Assembly: GCA_949425635.1 (NCBI GenBank)
Contig: CASPWD010000009.1
Location: forward strand, 1 to 64,000
Source of the DNA: an uncultured Bacilli bacterium
GTDB taxonomy: Bacteria > Bacillota_I > Bacilli_A > RF39 > UBA660
Direction of reading: 5' to 3'
DNA length: 64,000 nucleotides
Below, in pieces: positions 43,982 through 54,299 of this stretch; positions within the stretch are counted from its first letter, which is position 1, and the number at the start of each line of letters is the position of its first letter. The position numbers were made by a program, and so were the translations under genes. The notes under the pieces were generated by a model that saw nothing but the letters and a program-made list of their open reading frames with translations, searched no databases and was not told the origin of the DNA.

Positions 43982-44608
43982 TTTATAATAAAACTTTAGC
44001 AATATTAATAGAATCATTATAATTAGAAAAGCATATATGCCATATTTTAAGTATTTACCTACTTTATCTCCTGTATCTGGATTTATAGGAATTACTTCAT
44101 CTTCATAATTAGCTATAAATTGCCAGTCAATATATGATGTCTCATCATTTTCTGTATTATCATATTTTGTAGATAATGTCGTTTTAACAGTTAAATGGCT
44201 TACTTTATCTGTCTTATATTCACCAATAAATATTGCATTTTGTAAATCTATACCATTATAATCTAGACCATCTGCATAACCATCATAAAGAAGTTTTCCA
44301 TCTAAGTAAATTGTCATTTCAATATTTTTTAATAGTTCTAATGCTAAATCACTTTGTTCTTTTAGTACTACTTTTAAATAAAGATTATAATCTGTGCGAG
44401 TATTATTTGATATGATAAGTTCATCTTCATATGATGATCCTGGAACCATATCTGTATGTTTCATAAAAACATCTTCGTCATATAAGGCTGAATTGTAATA
44501 CAGTCTGTTACCACTGCCTGTAAAATATAATCTATTTTCTTTAGAAGCTGCAAAAACAGGACTTAGACAAATTAATAAAAATATAAAATATAACAATTGC
44601 TTTTTCAT
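43973..44608 (-). CDS. secreted protein with NPDTG sorting-like tail
   Basis: A 211-residue protein with signal peptide (MKKQLLYFIFLLICLSPVFA), a beta-rich middle (RTDYNLYLKVVLKEQSDLA and IDWQFIANYEDEV), then NPDTG at about 178-182, a hydrophobic helix (GIYAFLIIMILLILLKF) and a basic end (YYKNV). This is the layout of a cell-wall sorting signal, with NPDTG in place of LPxTG. The middle resembles the intermediate domain seen in the TasA-type cluster: RTDYNLYLKV corresponds to the sugar- or strand-forming DIDLAVRI segment of its neighbour. Last gene of the surface cluster. No sortase is in the window. Confidence 0.7.
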   Translation of the reverse strand: MKKQLLYFIFLLICLSPVFAASKENRLYFTGSGNRLYYNSALYDEDVFMKHTDMVPGSSYEDELIISNNTRTDYNLYLKVVLKEQSDLALELLKNIEMTIYLDGKLLYDGYADGLDYNGIDLQNAIFIGEYKTDKVSHLTVKTTLSTKYDNTENDETSYIDWQFIANYEDEVIPINPDTGDKVGKYLKYGIYAFLIIMILLILLKFYYKNV

Positions 44609-44626
44609 AGGAAAACCTCCTTTTTA

Positions 44627-45367
44627 TTATGCTTGATTTAGGTCTATATTGGTACCCCAATAGTTTTTATATTGGTCAAATTGAACTGTTTCAATCTTAA
44701 TAGTCAATGTATAAGTTGCTCCAGCATATGTTTGCCCTGTTGAATTACATTTTTGGGTTGTTGTTTTAACAGTCTTACCTTCTGTAGGTGTGTCACCATC
44801 ACTAGTTGAACCATCTGAATAGACATAATGATTTGTACATATGTAATCTATATCCACATCTTTATTGAATGTTACCTTGTCAATAAATAGTGATGTTTGA
44901 CCATCTCTTTGAAGAGCATCTTTATAGTAATAATATGTAACATCATCGTCTTCTTTTTGTTCTAACCAGTCTTCTGTACTAGGAAAATTGATTAAAGCTG
45001 CTGTAACTTCTGTACCATCTTTTTTAGTTTGAATTAATGGTAACTTAGTTGTACCATCACCACCAACCCATTCTTCAGTGTATGAAATACGTACAGCAAG
45101 ATCAATGTCACCTTTATTAGTTACATAAACCTTTTTTGACGTTTCTTGACCAGGTAGCCAGTCAGTTGGAGCGTCGAATTCCTCGGTTAGCTCTGTGCTA
45201 TAAGGCTTGGTTTTGAAAACGTTTTGGAATGTTGCTTGACTAGTGAAGTAAGCAAATGTTCCACCAACTACACCAACAATTGCAAGTAATAGTAGTGCAA
45301 TTAAAGGTTTATTAGTACGATGTTCATGTTCTTCTTTATAATGATTATCTCTATTTTCGTAATCCAT
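44627..45367 (-). CDS. TasA/camelysin-like SipW-dependent surface protein
   Basis: 246 residues from the ATG at 45367 (AAAGG upstream); an ATG at 45376 has no spacing to its ribosome binding site. The N-terminus is a SipW-type signal: LIALLLLAIVGVVGGTFAYFTSQATF, to be cut after the helix. The body carries the motif DIDLAVRISYTEEWVGGDG typical of BsaA/CalY/TasA proteins, which polymerise into matrix fibres in Bacillus. It ends WGTNIDLNQA, matching the end of the second copy at 45851. The gene overlaps sipW by 17 bases, so the peptidase and its substrate are made together. Confidence 0.8.
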   Translation of the reverse strand: MDYENRDNHYKEEHEHRTNKPLIALLLLAIVGVVGGTFAYFTSQATFQNVFKTKPYSTELTEEFDAPTDWLPGQETSKKVYVTNKGDIDLAVRISYTEEWVGGDGTTKLPLIQTKKDGTEVTAALINFPSTEDWLEQKEDDDVTYYYYKDALQRDGQTSLFIDKVTFNKDVDIDYICTNHYVYSDGSTSDGDTPTEGKTVKTTTQKCNSTGQTYAGATYTLTIKIETVQFDQYKNYWGTNIDLNQA

Positions 45368-45863
45368 TTCTTTCATCCTTTCTATTCTTTTTTATATCAA
45401 AGGTTCTTACATTATTTAGTAAAAACTCTGATACCAAAATTAATACTACAACACCTATTACGTATAAGTGCTGATTTATAAAACTTACATAATATCCTAG
45501 GAGTGGTATTCTAATATTACTTACCTTACCTAAGATATTTTCTTTTGTAATGGGGACTGGGTCAGGAGCATTATTGGCATCTCCTTTAGTGACATATTCG
45601 TCCCCATTAATTTCATAAATACGATGTGTTATAACTAAGTCTTTGTAATTAAATGTTATAACATCATCAACATCTAAATCACTTTCATTTACTTGGTGAT
45701 AATATAGAACGCTTCCTACTTTATAAGTTGGTTCCATACTTCCCGTTAAAACTACTAGTGGCTTATATCCTAAAATCATTGGAACGCATAATAGACCATA
45801 AATAATAATTAATAAATAACAAATGTTAGTTAGGAAATGAACAACTCTTCTTAAAAATTCCAT
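45351..45863 (-). CDS. sipW: signal peptidase I, SipW type
   Basis: A 170-residue membrane protease with an N-terminal and a C-terminal helix. The nucleophile is Ser in LTGSMEPTYKVGS. The general base is His in VITHRIYEI, where typical bacterial signal peptidases have Lys; His marks the SipW/ER type. GDANNAPDPVPITKENILGKV is the conserved box following. SipW removes the special signals of TasA-type proteins. Here it lies between two such genes (overlaps of 13 and 17 bases). GGAGGTAACATAAC precedes the ATG. Confidence 0.93.
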   Translation of the reverse strand: MEFLRRVVHFLTNICYLLIIIYGLLCVPMILGYKPLVVLTGSMEPTYKVGSVLYYHQVNESDLDVDDVITFNYKDLVITHRIYEINGDEYVTKGDANNAPDPVPITKENILGKVSNIRIPLLGYYVSFINQHLYVIGVVVLILVSEFLLNNVRTFDIKKNRKDERNGLRK

Positions 45864-46597
45864 GTTATGTTACCTCCATTTATACTAATGTTGTGTCCCC
45901 ATAAATCTCTAACTGCTGTTTCGGTTGCTTGTACTGTTTCATAATTAAAACCTAATTTATAATTAAAGTCATTATAGTTGTTATAACATGTTGAATCTTT
46001 TATTAAATTTTCATTCAAAACTATACTATCAAGTATTTGAATTTCATCGTTAGAATTAAATAATTTTTTATAGTAGTACCATCCATCATTGCCTAATTCA
46101 AACTCACTTAACCATGATTCTGTCCATTTTTTAGTTACAACATCTATGCCATTAATCTTATTACTTAGTGTAAATATAGTATTTCCATCTAAATCTGTTA
46201 CATTATATTTACAACTATAATTCTGAAGTCCATTTTGAATCACTGCACGACCATGGACTGCATCATTTTGTTCAATAAATTCATCTGAATTCATATCTGT
46301 ATCCTTTATATTGGAATCAGAATCTATTATTATTTCTTCTTTTAAACTCCATAATTCGTTATAAGAAACTCTAAGTACAACTGATGTACTGTCATTATTT
46401 TTAAATTTAACTTTCTTAGTTCCCCAAGTTCCATAGAACTCTTCTTCTAAAGATATGTTATAATTCTTAGTATTAAATTTATTTTCAAAAATTCCCACGC
46501 CATTATAGTAAGCATATGTAATTCCAACTACTCCTAAAAGAAGAAGGAATAAACAAATTGATAACAATTTTGCTTTATTTATTTTTATTTTCTTCAA
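45851..46597 (-). CDS. TasA/camelysin-like SipW-dependent surface protein
   Basis: Best start is the TTG at 46597 (KKIKINKAKLLSICLF), giving 248 residues; a TTG at 46645 is less likely because it lies inside the upstream gene. Signal of SipW type: LLLLGVVGITYAYYNGVGIFENKF. The body has SVVLRVSYNELWSL, corresponding to DLAVRISYTEEW of the copy at 44627, and both end with a WG.NI sequence (DLWGHNISINGGN here), so the two are paralogues. It overlaps sipW by 13 bases. Probably a fibre subunit or minor partner. Confidence 0.75.
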   Translation of the reverse strand: MKKIKINKAKLLSICLFLLLLGVVGITYAYYNGVGIFENKFNTKNYNISLEEEFYGTWGTKKVKFKNNDSTSVVLRVSYNELWSLKEEIIIDSDSNIKDTDMNSDEFIEQNDAVHGRAVIQNGLQNYSCKYNVTDLDGNTIFTLSNKINGIDVVTKKWTESWLSEFELGNDGWYYYKKLFNSNDEIQILDSIVLNENLIKDSTCYNNYNDFNYKLGFNYETVQATETAVRDLWGHNISINGGNITWNF

Positions 46598-46620
46598 AAT
46601 ATCACTTACTTTCTTATTTT

Positions 46621-48936
46621 CTACATCATACAGTGTCGAGCACAATTTGGTGGACCGAAAACATATTCACCATAATTCATCGATTTTAAAGTCCAGCCAA
46701 TAAAAGGACAATCTATAGTACAATTCGTTCCATTTATGTTTTCTTCTTTATAATAGTCTTCTAGAGGAGCAGGATGTAAAGAACTGATATTTTTTAATTC
46801 ATCTTCTAAAATATCTATTGATTTTATTATGTTTCCATCCCAATCAATCCATGTTACAGTTATTATATTCTGGACATTGTTCGTTACTGAACCTTCGGAA
46901 TGAAAGAAACCTTTTCTCTTATATCTATTTGCAAATGTAATTGTATAATTCTTACCTTCTTCAATATTAATTGTTTCTCCATTATTAATATTAATTGTTG
47001 TTGCTCCATCAAATATAGATATTTCATCTAATGTATATTCTTGTGGGACTACTTCTTGTATTTCATAAGAACCTGGTTCTAAATAGATACTTTGGCAAGC
47101 TCCATCTTTGATATTCAACCATATATCTTGGTTATTATTATTTGTAATATAGAATTGAAAATTTTTTTCATTATTGGTATTTAATACTTCTTTACAAATG
47201 TTAATTTTTGGTTGTACTTTAAATGAAGTTTTAGTTTTATATTCCTTAGAATCATCTAAGTCATAATTATTATCAGCAGATGCTCCGATTATCTCGACTT
47301 CATTCTCAATCGTACCCGAATCTTCATCGGTAACTTTATAAGATGCTATGAAAGTAGCAGCAGTATGAGCACTCAACGATTCAATTCTTATAATTTTGTC
47401 TGAAATTAACTCATAACTTGTAAAACCACTTTTACACATATTATTTTGATTAAATTGTCCTAAAGTACATTTAGCAAAAGAAGCTTTCTCATTATTTTCT
47501 CTAACTATTACATCTTTAATAGCATAGTCTCCAGTATTTTCTACAGTGATTTTATAATTTACAACATCACCTGTGCGATAATAATCTTGATAATAAATGA
47601 TTTCTTTATTAATTATAGGTGTAAATTTCCCTCTTCTTAATTTCCATTCACCATATATTATGACGTCATGATTAGGCATTTCAAATGAGTCTTCACTATA
47701 CCATCCTAAGAAGTGATATCCTTCTACATCTTCGATATTATCTAACGTTACAATTTCTCCAGGTGAATAATATTTTGTCTTTGGTATTAATAAATTAGAA
47801 TTATTAGGAAGTGTACTAGAAATAAAATTATATTCGACTTTATACTTTATTTCTTCAAATTTACCGACTAGATTTACATCATGAGCGGGCATTTCAAAGT
47901 CATTTTCCTCACTTATGCTAGCATTTTCTGTTGTCCAGCCTAGAAAGCGATAGCCATTAAAGATATCACCCTTTCTCATTAAATCTAAGGTAATAATATC
48001 ACCTTCATAGTATTCTTTCGTACTAGGTGGAACATAACTTGGAGGTAAGTCTCCCTCTATTGTGTAATTAACTTTATAAGGAGTGTCTTTTTCCCAACTT
48101 CCTACAAATGTTACATTTTGGTTGGGCATTTTAAATGAACCATCTTCAATTGTTATATTATCAGACTTCCAACCACTAAATTTATATCCTGACATTCGTG
48201 GTTCTAGAGCGATACTCACAACTGATGACTCACTATATGTTGCATCATCTGGTAATGCTGGAGCGCCTTCTGGTATTTCACCGATATAAGCATAGGATAC
48301 TTTGAAATTATTCGTAATTTCTTTCCCCATCCATGTATGAACAGTATTAGAATTTTTGGTCATATTTAATTCACGAGATATAGCATAGTTATAAAAATCA
48401 CGTCTAGTTTCCACTTCTTCTGTGTTAGGGTCATCAATTGATGGAGTCATAGTCTCTACTCCAATAGTAAGTTTACAACCAGCTTGAAGCTTTTTAATTC
48501 TGAAAGAGATTGTTCTTGTTTCTTCATCATAATGTAGACCTCGATAGTTGGTTGATGATTCTTCTTCTGTATCATTTAAGATAAATCCTTGACATACCCT
48601 ATTTTGATTATCTTGACTATAAGCCCCAATATTCCCGTTACCGCCATCAACATTAACGAAACCAATAAATGTTAAACCATCTGGTATTTTGTCTTCAATA
48701 TAAATGTAATTACTTAAAACTTCAGAGTTCGTTGAACTGCTAGATTCTTTACCATACTTATCAACACCCTCATAAGTTATATCAAGGTAATATGTTAATA
48801 AGGAATTCGGTTTAACTTCGACATCATTATCAAGTAATGTTATAGATCTTGTAAAATTAACAAACATTAGAGAAGATGATAGAAGAATCAACAATAATGT
48901 AAATATAATGATTTTTTTATTTTTCAAGTATTTCAT
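46621..48936 (-). CDS. large surface repeat protein (three InlB B-repeats plus DUF11/SpaA-type domains)
   Basis: A 771-residue secreted protein. After a signal or membrane helix (KIIIFTLLLILLSSSLMFV) comes a DUF11-like region (about 45-200), then three InlB B-type repeats recognisable by GYKFSGWKS...MPNQNVTFVGSW, GYRFLGWTT...MPAHDVNLVGKF and GYHFLGWYS...MPNHDVIIYGEW. Next are a DUF11 domain (YRTGDVVNYKITVENTGDYA) and a SpaA/Cna-B-like domain (PGSYEIQEVVPQEYTLDEI). It ends abruptly in ANCARHCMM-like sequence without any wall anchor, suggesting truncation or assembly through partners. GGAGCG precedes the ATG. Second gene of the surface cluster. Confidence 0.75.
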   Translation of the reverse strand: MKYLKNKKIIIFTLLLILLSSSLMFVNFTRSITLLDNDVEVKPNSLLTYYLDITYEGVDKYGKESSSSTNSEVLSNYIYIEDKIPDGLTFIGFVNVDGGNGNIGAYSQDNQNRVCQGFILNDTEEESSTNYRGLHYDEETRTISFRIKKLQAGCKLTIGVETMTPSIDDPNTEEVETRRDFYNYAISRELNMTKNSNTVHTWMGKEITNNFKVSYAYIGEIPEGAPALPDDATYSESSVVSIALEPRMSGYKFSGWKSDNITIEDGSFKMPNQNVTFVGSWEKDTPYKVNYTIEGDLPPSYVPPSTKEYYEGDIITLDLMRKGDIFNGYRFLGWTTENASISEENDFEMPAHDVNLVGKFEEIKYKVEYNFISSTLPNNSNLLIPKTKYYSPGEIVTLDNIEDVEGYHFLGWYSEDSFEMPNHDVIIYGEWKLRRGKFTPIINKEIIYYQDYYRTGDVVNYKITVENTGDYAIKDVIVRENNEKASFAKCTLGQFNQNNMCKSGFTSYELISDKIIRIESLSAHTAATFIASYKVTDEDSGTIENEVEIIGASADNNYDLDDSKEYKTKTSFKVQPKINICKEVLNTNNEKNFQFYITNNNNQDIWLNIKDGACQSIYLEPGSYEIQEVVPQEYTLDEISIFDGATTININNGETINIEEGKNYTITFANRYKRKGFFHSEGSVTNNVQNIITVTWIDWDGNIIKSIDILEDELKNISSLHPAPLEDYYKEENINGTNCTIDCPFIGWTLKSMNYGEYVFGPPNCARHCMM

Positions 48937-48966
48937 TTAAGTCGCTCCTTTCTTATTAACATATTT

Positions 48967-51690
48967 TTATTCAACTACATAAGGATTGTTTGAAGTTCCT
49001 ATTCCTCTTGATGCTCTAATTCCTTCTTTTAAAACAATAGATGGTCTTATATTACTGGATGCAAGATCAGTTAATTGTGAACTTAGCATCCCACTAGTAG
49101 GAACACGACTAACATATTCACCATTTGTGTAACCACTTGGTGTCATTGTCCATTGTAGAGCACTTACTAAATAACTATCTTTACTTGAAAAACCTGTTGT
49201 TCCTGAAAGAACGAATTCTTCTACTGTCAATAGTGCTATTGGATATTGCAACATTTTGTTACCAGATTCATTATTAACTGTGAATCTATCATAAATATTG
49301 GGACATACATCTTTGTCTTTAATTCGGCCATTAAAATCTTCATTCAAATAAACTAAAGAATTATTACGAGATGTTTGCTCTCCTGTAAACCAAATACCTG
49401 TACTAGTTATAGTCCTGTTATTACACCAGGTAGCATCTTCCAGATAATCACTATAATTTATTAAATTATTTTTATACCAAGTATCGATTGTAGTTTTCAT
49501 AGTTGAATCATTTTTATTTCTTTCATTACTATCAGGTAAAACCTCAGGAATAACATTTTCGATTTTTTTACCATTATTAAGTGATAATACATAAGAATTA
49601 GTAAAACTATTTGTACTATGATATATAAAATAATAGACTTGATCACATGAAGTTACTGAGGCTTGACCACATGTATAACGATATTTATTAAAGACTTCTG
49701 TAGCGTCAACATTATTCCAATCTCCAACAGAAGTATAAGAATCATCCATATTAAGAGTATACTTAGTTCCATCCCATGTGACATCTGAACTATAAATAAT
49801 TGATGGTGTATCTACAGCAGAATACATTATAGAATTATAACTTACATCACCGTACATATAACCACCAGCACCAATTGAAGAATTGTTTGAATTATAAATG
49901 CCACTACCGATTGTAGCATCAACATTTGTTTTATCACATACACCATTATTCGAAATTCCATTATAGACTAATTTTGTTCCACCCAGTTCGGTAGTACGAA
50001 CTATTTTCCAGCAGAAGCCACCGAATAAGACATTGTTATTATTAATATTGCCACGATAGTACATAATTGGATATTTATCCTTCTCTGTACCTGCTCTTAC
50101 GTATAATCCTCTACCATTCGTAGTACTTGATATATTATTAAAATTAATACCATTACTATTTTTTACAAATGTACTGCTTTCATTATCTAAGAAGGCTTCT
50201 TCATCATTAAAAGGTAAGTTATATTTAATATTAATAGTACCTGACATACTTTTTGAAATATTCATATTCGTCCAAACAGCTCGGATTATGGTATCATGTT
50301 CAGCCATTATAAATACATCATCATTTACTTTAACTAGGTCTTCTACTGGTTCCCAGCCTTTAAATTGATATCCTGGACATGATAAAGTATCAGATTTTTT
50401 TGTTACTAAGTAAAAAGCATTATGAGTTTCAGTTGTAATATTTTTTATATTGCAACCTGTTGGGGGATTCGTATCATATGTTAAAACATAGCCATTTTTT
50501 AAAACTGGAGTTAAGCTACTAGTTACTTTTTTTTCTTCATCATTTTCTACTTTATAAGTAGCTTCTTCTTTTTTATTTGTAGGAAAGTAACCTACTTCAT
50601 TTATATGTTCCTCTTTTGTTTTAACTTTTAAAGTAAGTGTTTCTGTTTGACCAGTATTTAAACCATTTAAATTCCATATTATTTTAGGTGAATTATTTTC
50701 TTCAGTTAAAGTTATATCTCCAGATGTAACAGAAATATCATTTTCATTTTCAAGATAGAAATATTCATCATTAATTAAATCAGTTATTTCTAAATATTCA
50801 TATGATAATGGATTAACAGCTGCTTCGAATAATGTCTCTTCAATATCAAAATTATTGCTAATAAATTGATTATCAGAAATTTCTTTTATTTTTGAATCAT
50901 TATTATTCATATACTCATATGTTATTCCATTAATTTTTAACATAGGATGTTCTTCTTTTAATAATTTATATTCTAAAATGTATGATGAGGTATCTAGGTT
51001 AACATAGCCATCTATAATAAACATAACAATAAGTTCTTTGTCTGTTTCTTGATAGTCAGATAGGAATGTTCTTAAAGCATTTAAGCCGACTTTAAAACTT
51101 CTTTTGTCATTAAAATTTATACCATTAAAAGAATTCAGAAAATCATCTTTAGAAGTTGTAAACTCTGAATTAACAGTAGCTTTATCATTAAAAGTTATAA
51201 GAGACATGCGATTGTCTTCATTTCTAAATATGTAATCTGCTAGATTAGCAAAACTCTCTTTTATGTTTTGGATTTTTCCACCTTCAATACTTGAAGTAGC
51301 ATTTAATAAAACAACTATATCCTTTTTTGATCCTTCTCGCTCTTTTATTTTACTTTCTAAAATTATGTCAACTTGAGCAGTATTTTGATCTATCCAACGA
51401 GAATTTTTAGTAATACTTATTCCACCATCAATATCATTTTCATAATCATTTGATGATACTTTAACACTTCTTATTTCTTCTGTATAAACTCCAACTCTAT
51501 AAAGAACATTTTTAATCCCTTTTTCTACTAAGTTCTTACCAGAAAATATAAAAATAATTGAATTGAGAATTAATATGCCAATTATAATAAGACATACTTT
51601 CTTCCATCTTTTATCATAATATTTTTTTAATTTATACTTTAATTCTCTTGTATTAAAATTAACTTTTTTATTCCTCTCTTTTTTTACCAT
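48967..51690 (-). CDS. von Willebrand A-domain surface adhesin with a C-terminal repeat domain
   Basis: 907 residues from the ATG at 51690; the ATG at 51705 lacks a ribosome binding site. A basic head and one membrane helix (VCLIIIGILILNSIIFIF) start it, then a vWA domain (about 120-290) with DIVVLLNATSSIEGG at the metal site and IVMFIIDGYVNLD later. The first Asp of the MIDAS motif DxSxS is Asn here (NATSS). An InlB-type repeat follows (GYQFKGWEPV...IRAVW), then a Cys-containing C-terminal domain of about 350 residues (YYRGNINNNNVLFGGFCWKIVR to RPSIVLKEGIRASRGIG). That domain also forms the second half of the protein at 60424. First gene of the surface operon. Confidence 0.8.
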   Translation of the reverse strand: MVKKERNKKVNFNTRELKYKLKKYYDKRWKKVCLIIIGILILNSIIFIFSGKNLVEKGIKNVLYRVGVYTEEIRSVKVSSNDYENDIDGGISITKNSRWIDQNTAQVDIILESKIKEREGSKKDIVVLLNATSSIEGGKIQNIKESFANLADYIFRNEDNRMSLITFNDKATVNSEFTTSKDDFLNSFNGINFNDKRSFKVGLNALRTFLSDYQETDKELIVMFIIDGYVNLDTSSYILEYKLLKEEHPMLKINGITYEYMNNNDSKIKEISDNQFISNNFDIEETLFEAAVNPLSYEYLEITDLINDEYFYLENENDISVTSGDITLTEENNSPKIIWNLNGLNTGQTETLTLKVKTKEEHINEVGYFPTNKKEEATYKVENDEEKKVTSSLTPVLKNGYVLTYDTNPPTGCNIKNITTETHNAFYLVTKKSDTLSCPGYQFKGWEPVEDLVKVNDDVFIMAEHDTIIRAVWTNMNISKSMSGTINIKYNLPFNDEEAFLDNESSTFVKNSNGINFNNISSTTNGRGLYVRAGTEKDKYPIMYYRGNINNNNVLFGGFCWKIVRTTELGGTKLVYNGISNNGVCDKTNVDATIGSGIYNSNNSSIGAGGYMYGDVSYNSIMYSAVDTPSIIYSSDVTWDGTKYTLNMDDSYTSVGDWNNVDATEVFNKYRYTCGQASVTSCDQVYYFIYHSTNSFTNSYVLSLNNGKKIENVIPEVLPDSNERNKNDSTMKTTIDTWYKNNLINYSDYLEDATWCNNRTITSTGIWFTGEQTSRNNSLVYLNEDFNGRIKDKDVCPNIYDRFTVNNESGNKMLQYPIALLTVEEFVLSGTTGFSSKDSYLVSALQWTMTPSGYTNGEYVSRVPTSGMLSSQLTDLASSNIRPSIVLKEGIRASRGIGTSNNPYVVE

Positions 51691-51797
51691 ATTATCATTC
51701 CTCATTTTACAAATGTCTAATTACATTAGTTAGTTTAGACAGATTTTGAAAAAATATTATGATTTTAGTTAATTTTTCCCAGTATATTTTTGTACAT

Positions 51798-51831
51798 AAA
51801 AAAACTATATTCAAATTATTGAATATAGTTT
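51798..51831 (-). terminator. enolase terminator
   Basis: AAACTATATTCAA and TTGAATATAGTTT form a 13-bp perfect stem with a four-base loop followed by T residues on the minus strand. Confidence 0.85.
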
Positions 51832-51841
51832 AGTTCATTTA

Positions 51842-53080
<1,239 letters not shown>

Positions 53081-53094
53081 TTATTATCATGTTT

Positions 53095-53135
53095 AGCTTA
53101 GTCACTAATATACCTAAGCTTCGCTATATATTATA
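53095..53135 (-). promoter_or_regulatory. enolase leader: TATAAT and stem-loop
   Basis: A TATAAT at 53130-53135 on the minus strand is followed by a leader with AGCTTAG (53114-53120 complement) and CTAAGCT (53095-53101 complement), a perfect 7-bp stem around a 12-base loop. No good -35 is visible. Confidence 0.4.
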
Positions 53136-53167
53136 CCACATAGATTAATAAAACTACCTTAAAATAT

Positions 53168-53201
53168 AGAAAAAGATTAGTATTTTTAGCTACTAATCTT
53201 T
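53168..53201 (-). terminator. terminator of the kinase-like gene
   Basis: AAAGATTAGTA and TACTAATCTTT form an 11-bp stem with an eight-base loop followed by T residues on the minus strand. Confidence 0.8.
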
Positions 53202-53949
53202 AACTACTTTTAATAATATAGTCAATAGGCATTTTACATCCTCTTAATTTCTTAATAATAGGTGTTATTCCAATATTAGGATGGCTTATACTTTCTTGAA
53301 AAAGAGTTCTTAAACGAGTCTCAATTATTGGAGATTTATACTCTGTTAATTTAGCACATAAATTTTTTATAGTCATCAAGATAAGTTTACGATTATACGT
53401 TCTTAGATTCAAAGCATCAATATTACTTGATACAAAAGAATACATATCTGGATCAATTAAGACAATATTATTTTTATTACATACCATATTATCTGTACGC
53501 ATGTCAGCAATTCTAATTCTATGATTACTAAAATAATCAGCAAGTAGTAATAAGTCATTTAAATTAAATAATAAATATTCTACTGATTGCTCTAATATAT
53601 CAATATATTCTTTGGGTACCCATTTATATGTGTATAAATCAATTTTTTGAGCATCATTATTGTATGGACAGTCGTATATGAAAGGACTATTTACATTTTG
53701 ATAGAAGGTATCAAAGTCGCTAATTTCCTCAGCTAAATAATATCTTTCGAGTAATTTAACCATATGAGGATTATCTATTTCTTTTATAAAATCGAAGATA
53801 GACTGCTTGATACGATGTTCAGCAAAACTAAAATATTTTTTATAAACAATCCCATTGCCTTCAGAGAAAATTTCTCCATTCGCTCCTAATAAGTTTAATC
53901 TAGTTCCTTTAAATTCTACTTCATTTCCTTTTGAATCATAAAATACCAT
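53200..53949 (-). CDS. atypical protein-kinase-like protein
   Basis: A 249-residue soluble protein with the spacing of a kinase lobe. LGANGEIFSEGNGIVYKKY (about 21-39) resembles the glycine loop and ATP Lys. The catalytic loop reads ADMRTDNM: Asp149 and Asn154 keep the D-x4-N spacing, but the HRD His and Arg are replaced by Ile-Ala. LIDPDM (about 164-169) stands where the DFG magnesium Asp would be. A short helix (DILEQSVEYLLFNLNDLLLLA) precedes the loop. Could be a small-molecule or atypical Ser/Thr kinase. It is close to a PP2C phosphatase gene. GAGGGAAAATT precedes the ATG. Confidence 0.55.
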   Translation of the reverse strand: MVFYDSKGNEVEFKGTRLNLLGANGEIFSEGNGIVYKKYFSFAEHRIKQSIFDFIKEIDNPHMVKLLERYYLAEEISDFDTFYQNVNSPFIYDCPYNNDAQKIDLYTYKWVPKEYIDILEQSVEYLLFNLNDLLLLADYFSNHRIRIADMRTDNMVCNKNNIVLIDPDMYSFVSSNIDALNLRTYNRKLILMTIKNLCAKLTEYKSPIIETRLRTLFQESISHPNIGITPIIKKLRGCKMPIDYIIKSS

Positions 53950-54004
53950 AATTTTCCCTCATTTAAATAAGAATATTTTAACAAAGATAAAGAACTTATT
54001 CAAA

Positions 54005-54032
54005 TAAAAAGAAATGAATTAAATCATTTCTT
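54005..54032 (-). terminator. terminator of the DUF1292 gene
   Basis: AAGAAATGA and TCATTTCTT form a 9-bp stem followed by TTTATT on the minus strand. Confidence 0.7.
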
Positions 54033-54297
54033 AGTTTATACTATATTTTTCTTTAACACTATTACCAATAGTTTTTAACATTTCATCAATCAACTGAAGT
54101 TCTTTTTCGGTTTCTACTGGTTTAAGCTCTTCGCCATCATAATAAGATGACCAACAATTTATCTTTCCTTTGTAATCTTTACTATAATCAGTATATGTTA
54201 CATATTTTTTTTGTGTTTCTTTAGATTCGAAAGTAAAAATTACATCAAACTCTTTTTGTTCATTATTTTCGTTTTTTATAATTATTTTTTCTTCCAT
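54031..54297 (-). CDS. DUF1292 family protein (YrzB-like)
   Basis: An 88-residue acidic protein with the family pattern FDVIFTFESKETQKKYVTYTD followed by INCWSSYYDGEELKPVETEKEL. DUF1292 proteins are common small Bacillota proteins of unknown role. Here the gene lies two bases after the PP2C stop and has AGGAGG. The function is unknown, but its link to the phosphatase operon is clear. Confidence 0.8.
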   Translation of the reverse strand: MEEKIIIKNENNEQKEFDVIFTFESKETQKKYVTYTDYSKDYKGKINCWSSYYDGEELKPVETEKELQLIDEMLKTIGNSVKEKYSIN

Positions 54298-54299
54298 AA

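Noticed and set aside
46621-48936. InlB-type repeats as a sign of a host-invading internalin
   Set aside because: No leucine-rich repeats are present; these B-type modules are common in harmless gut Bacillota.
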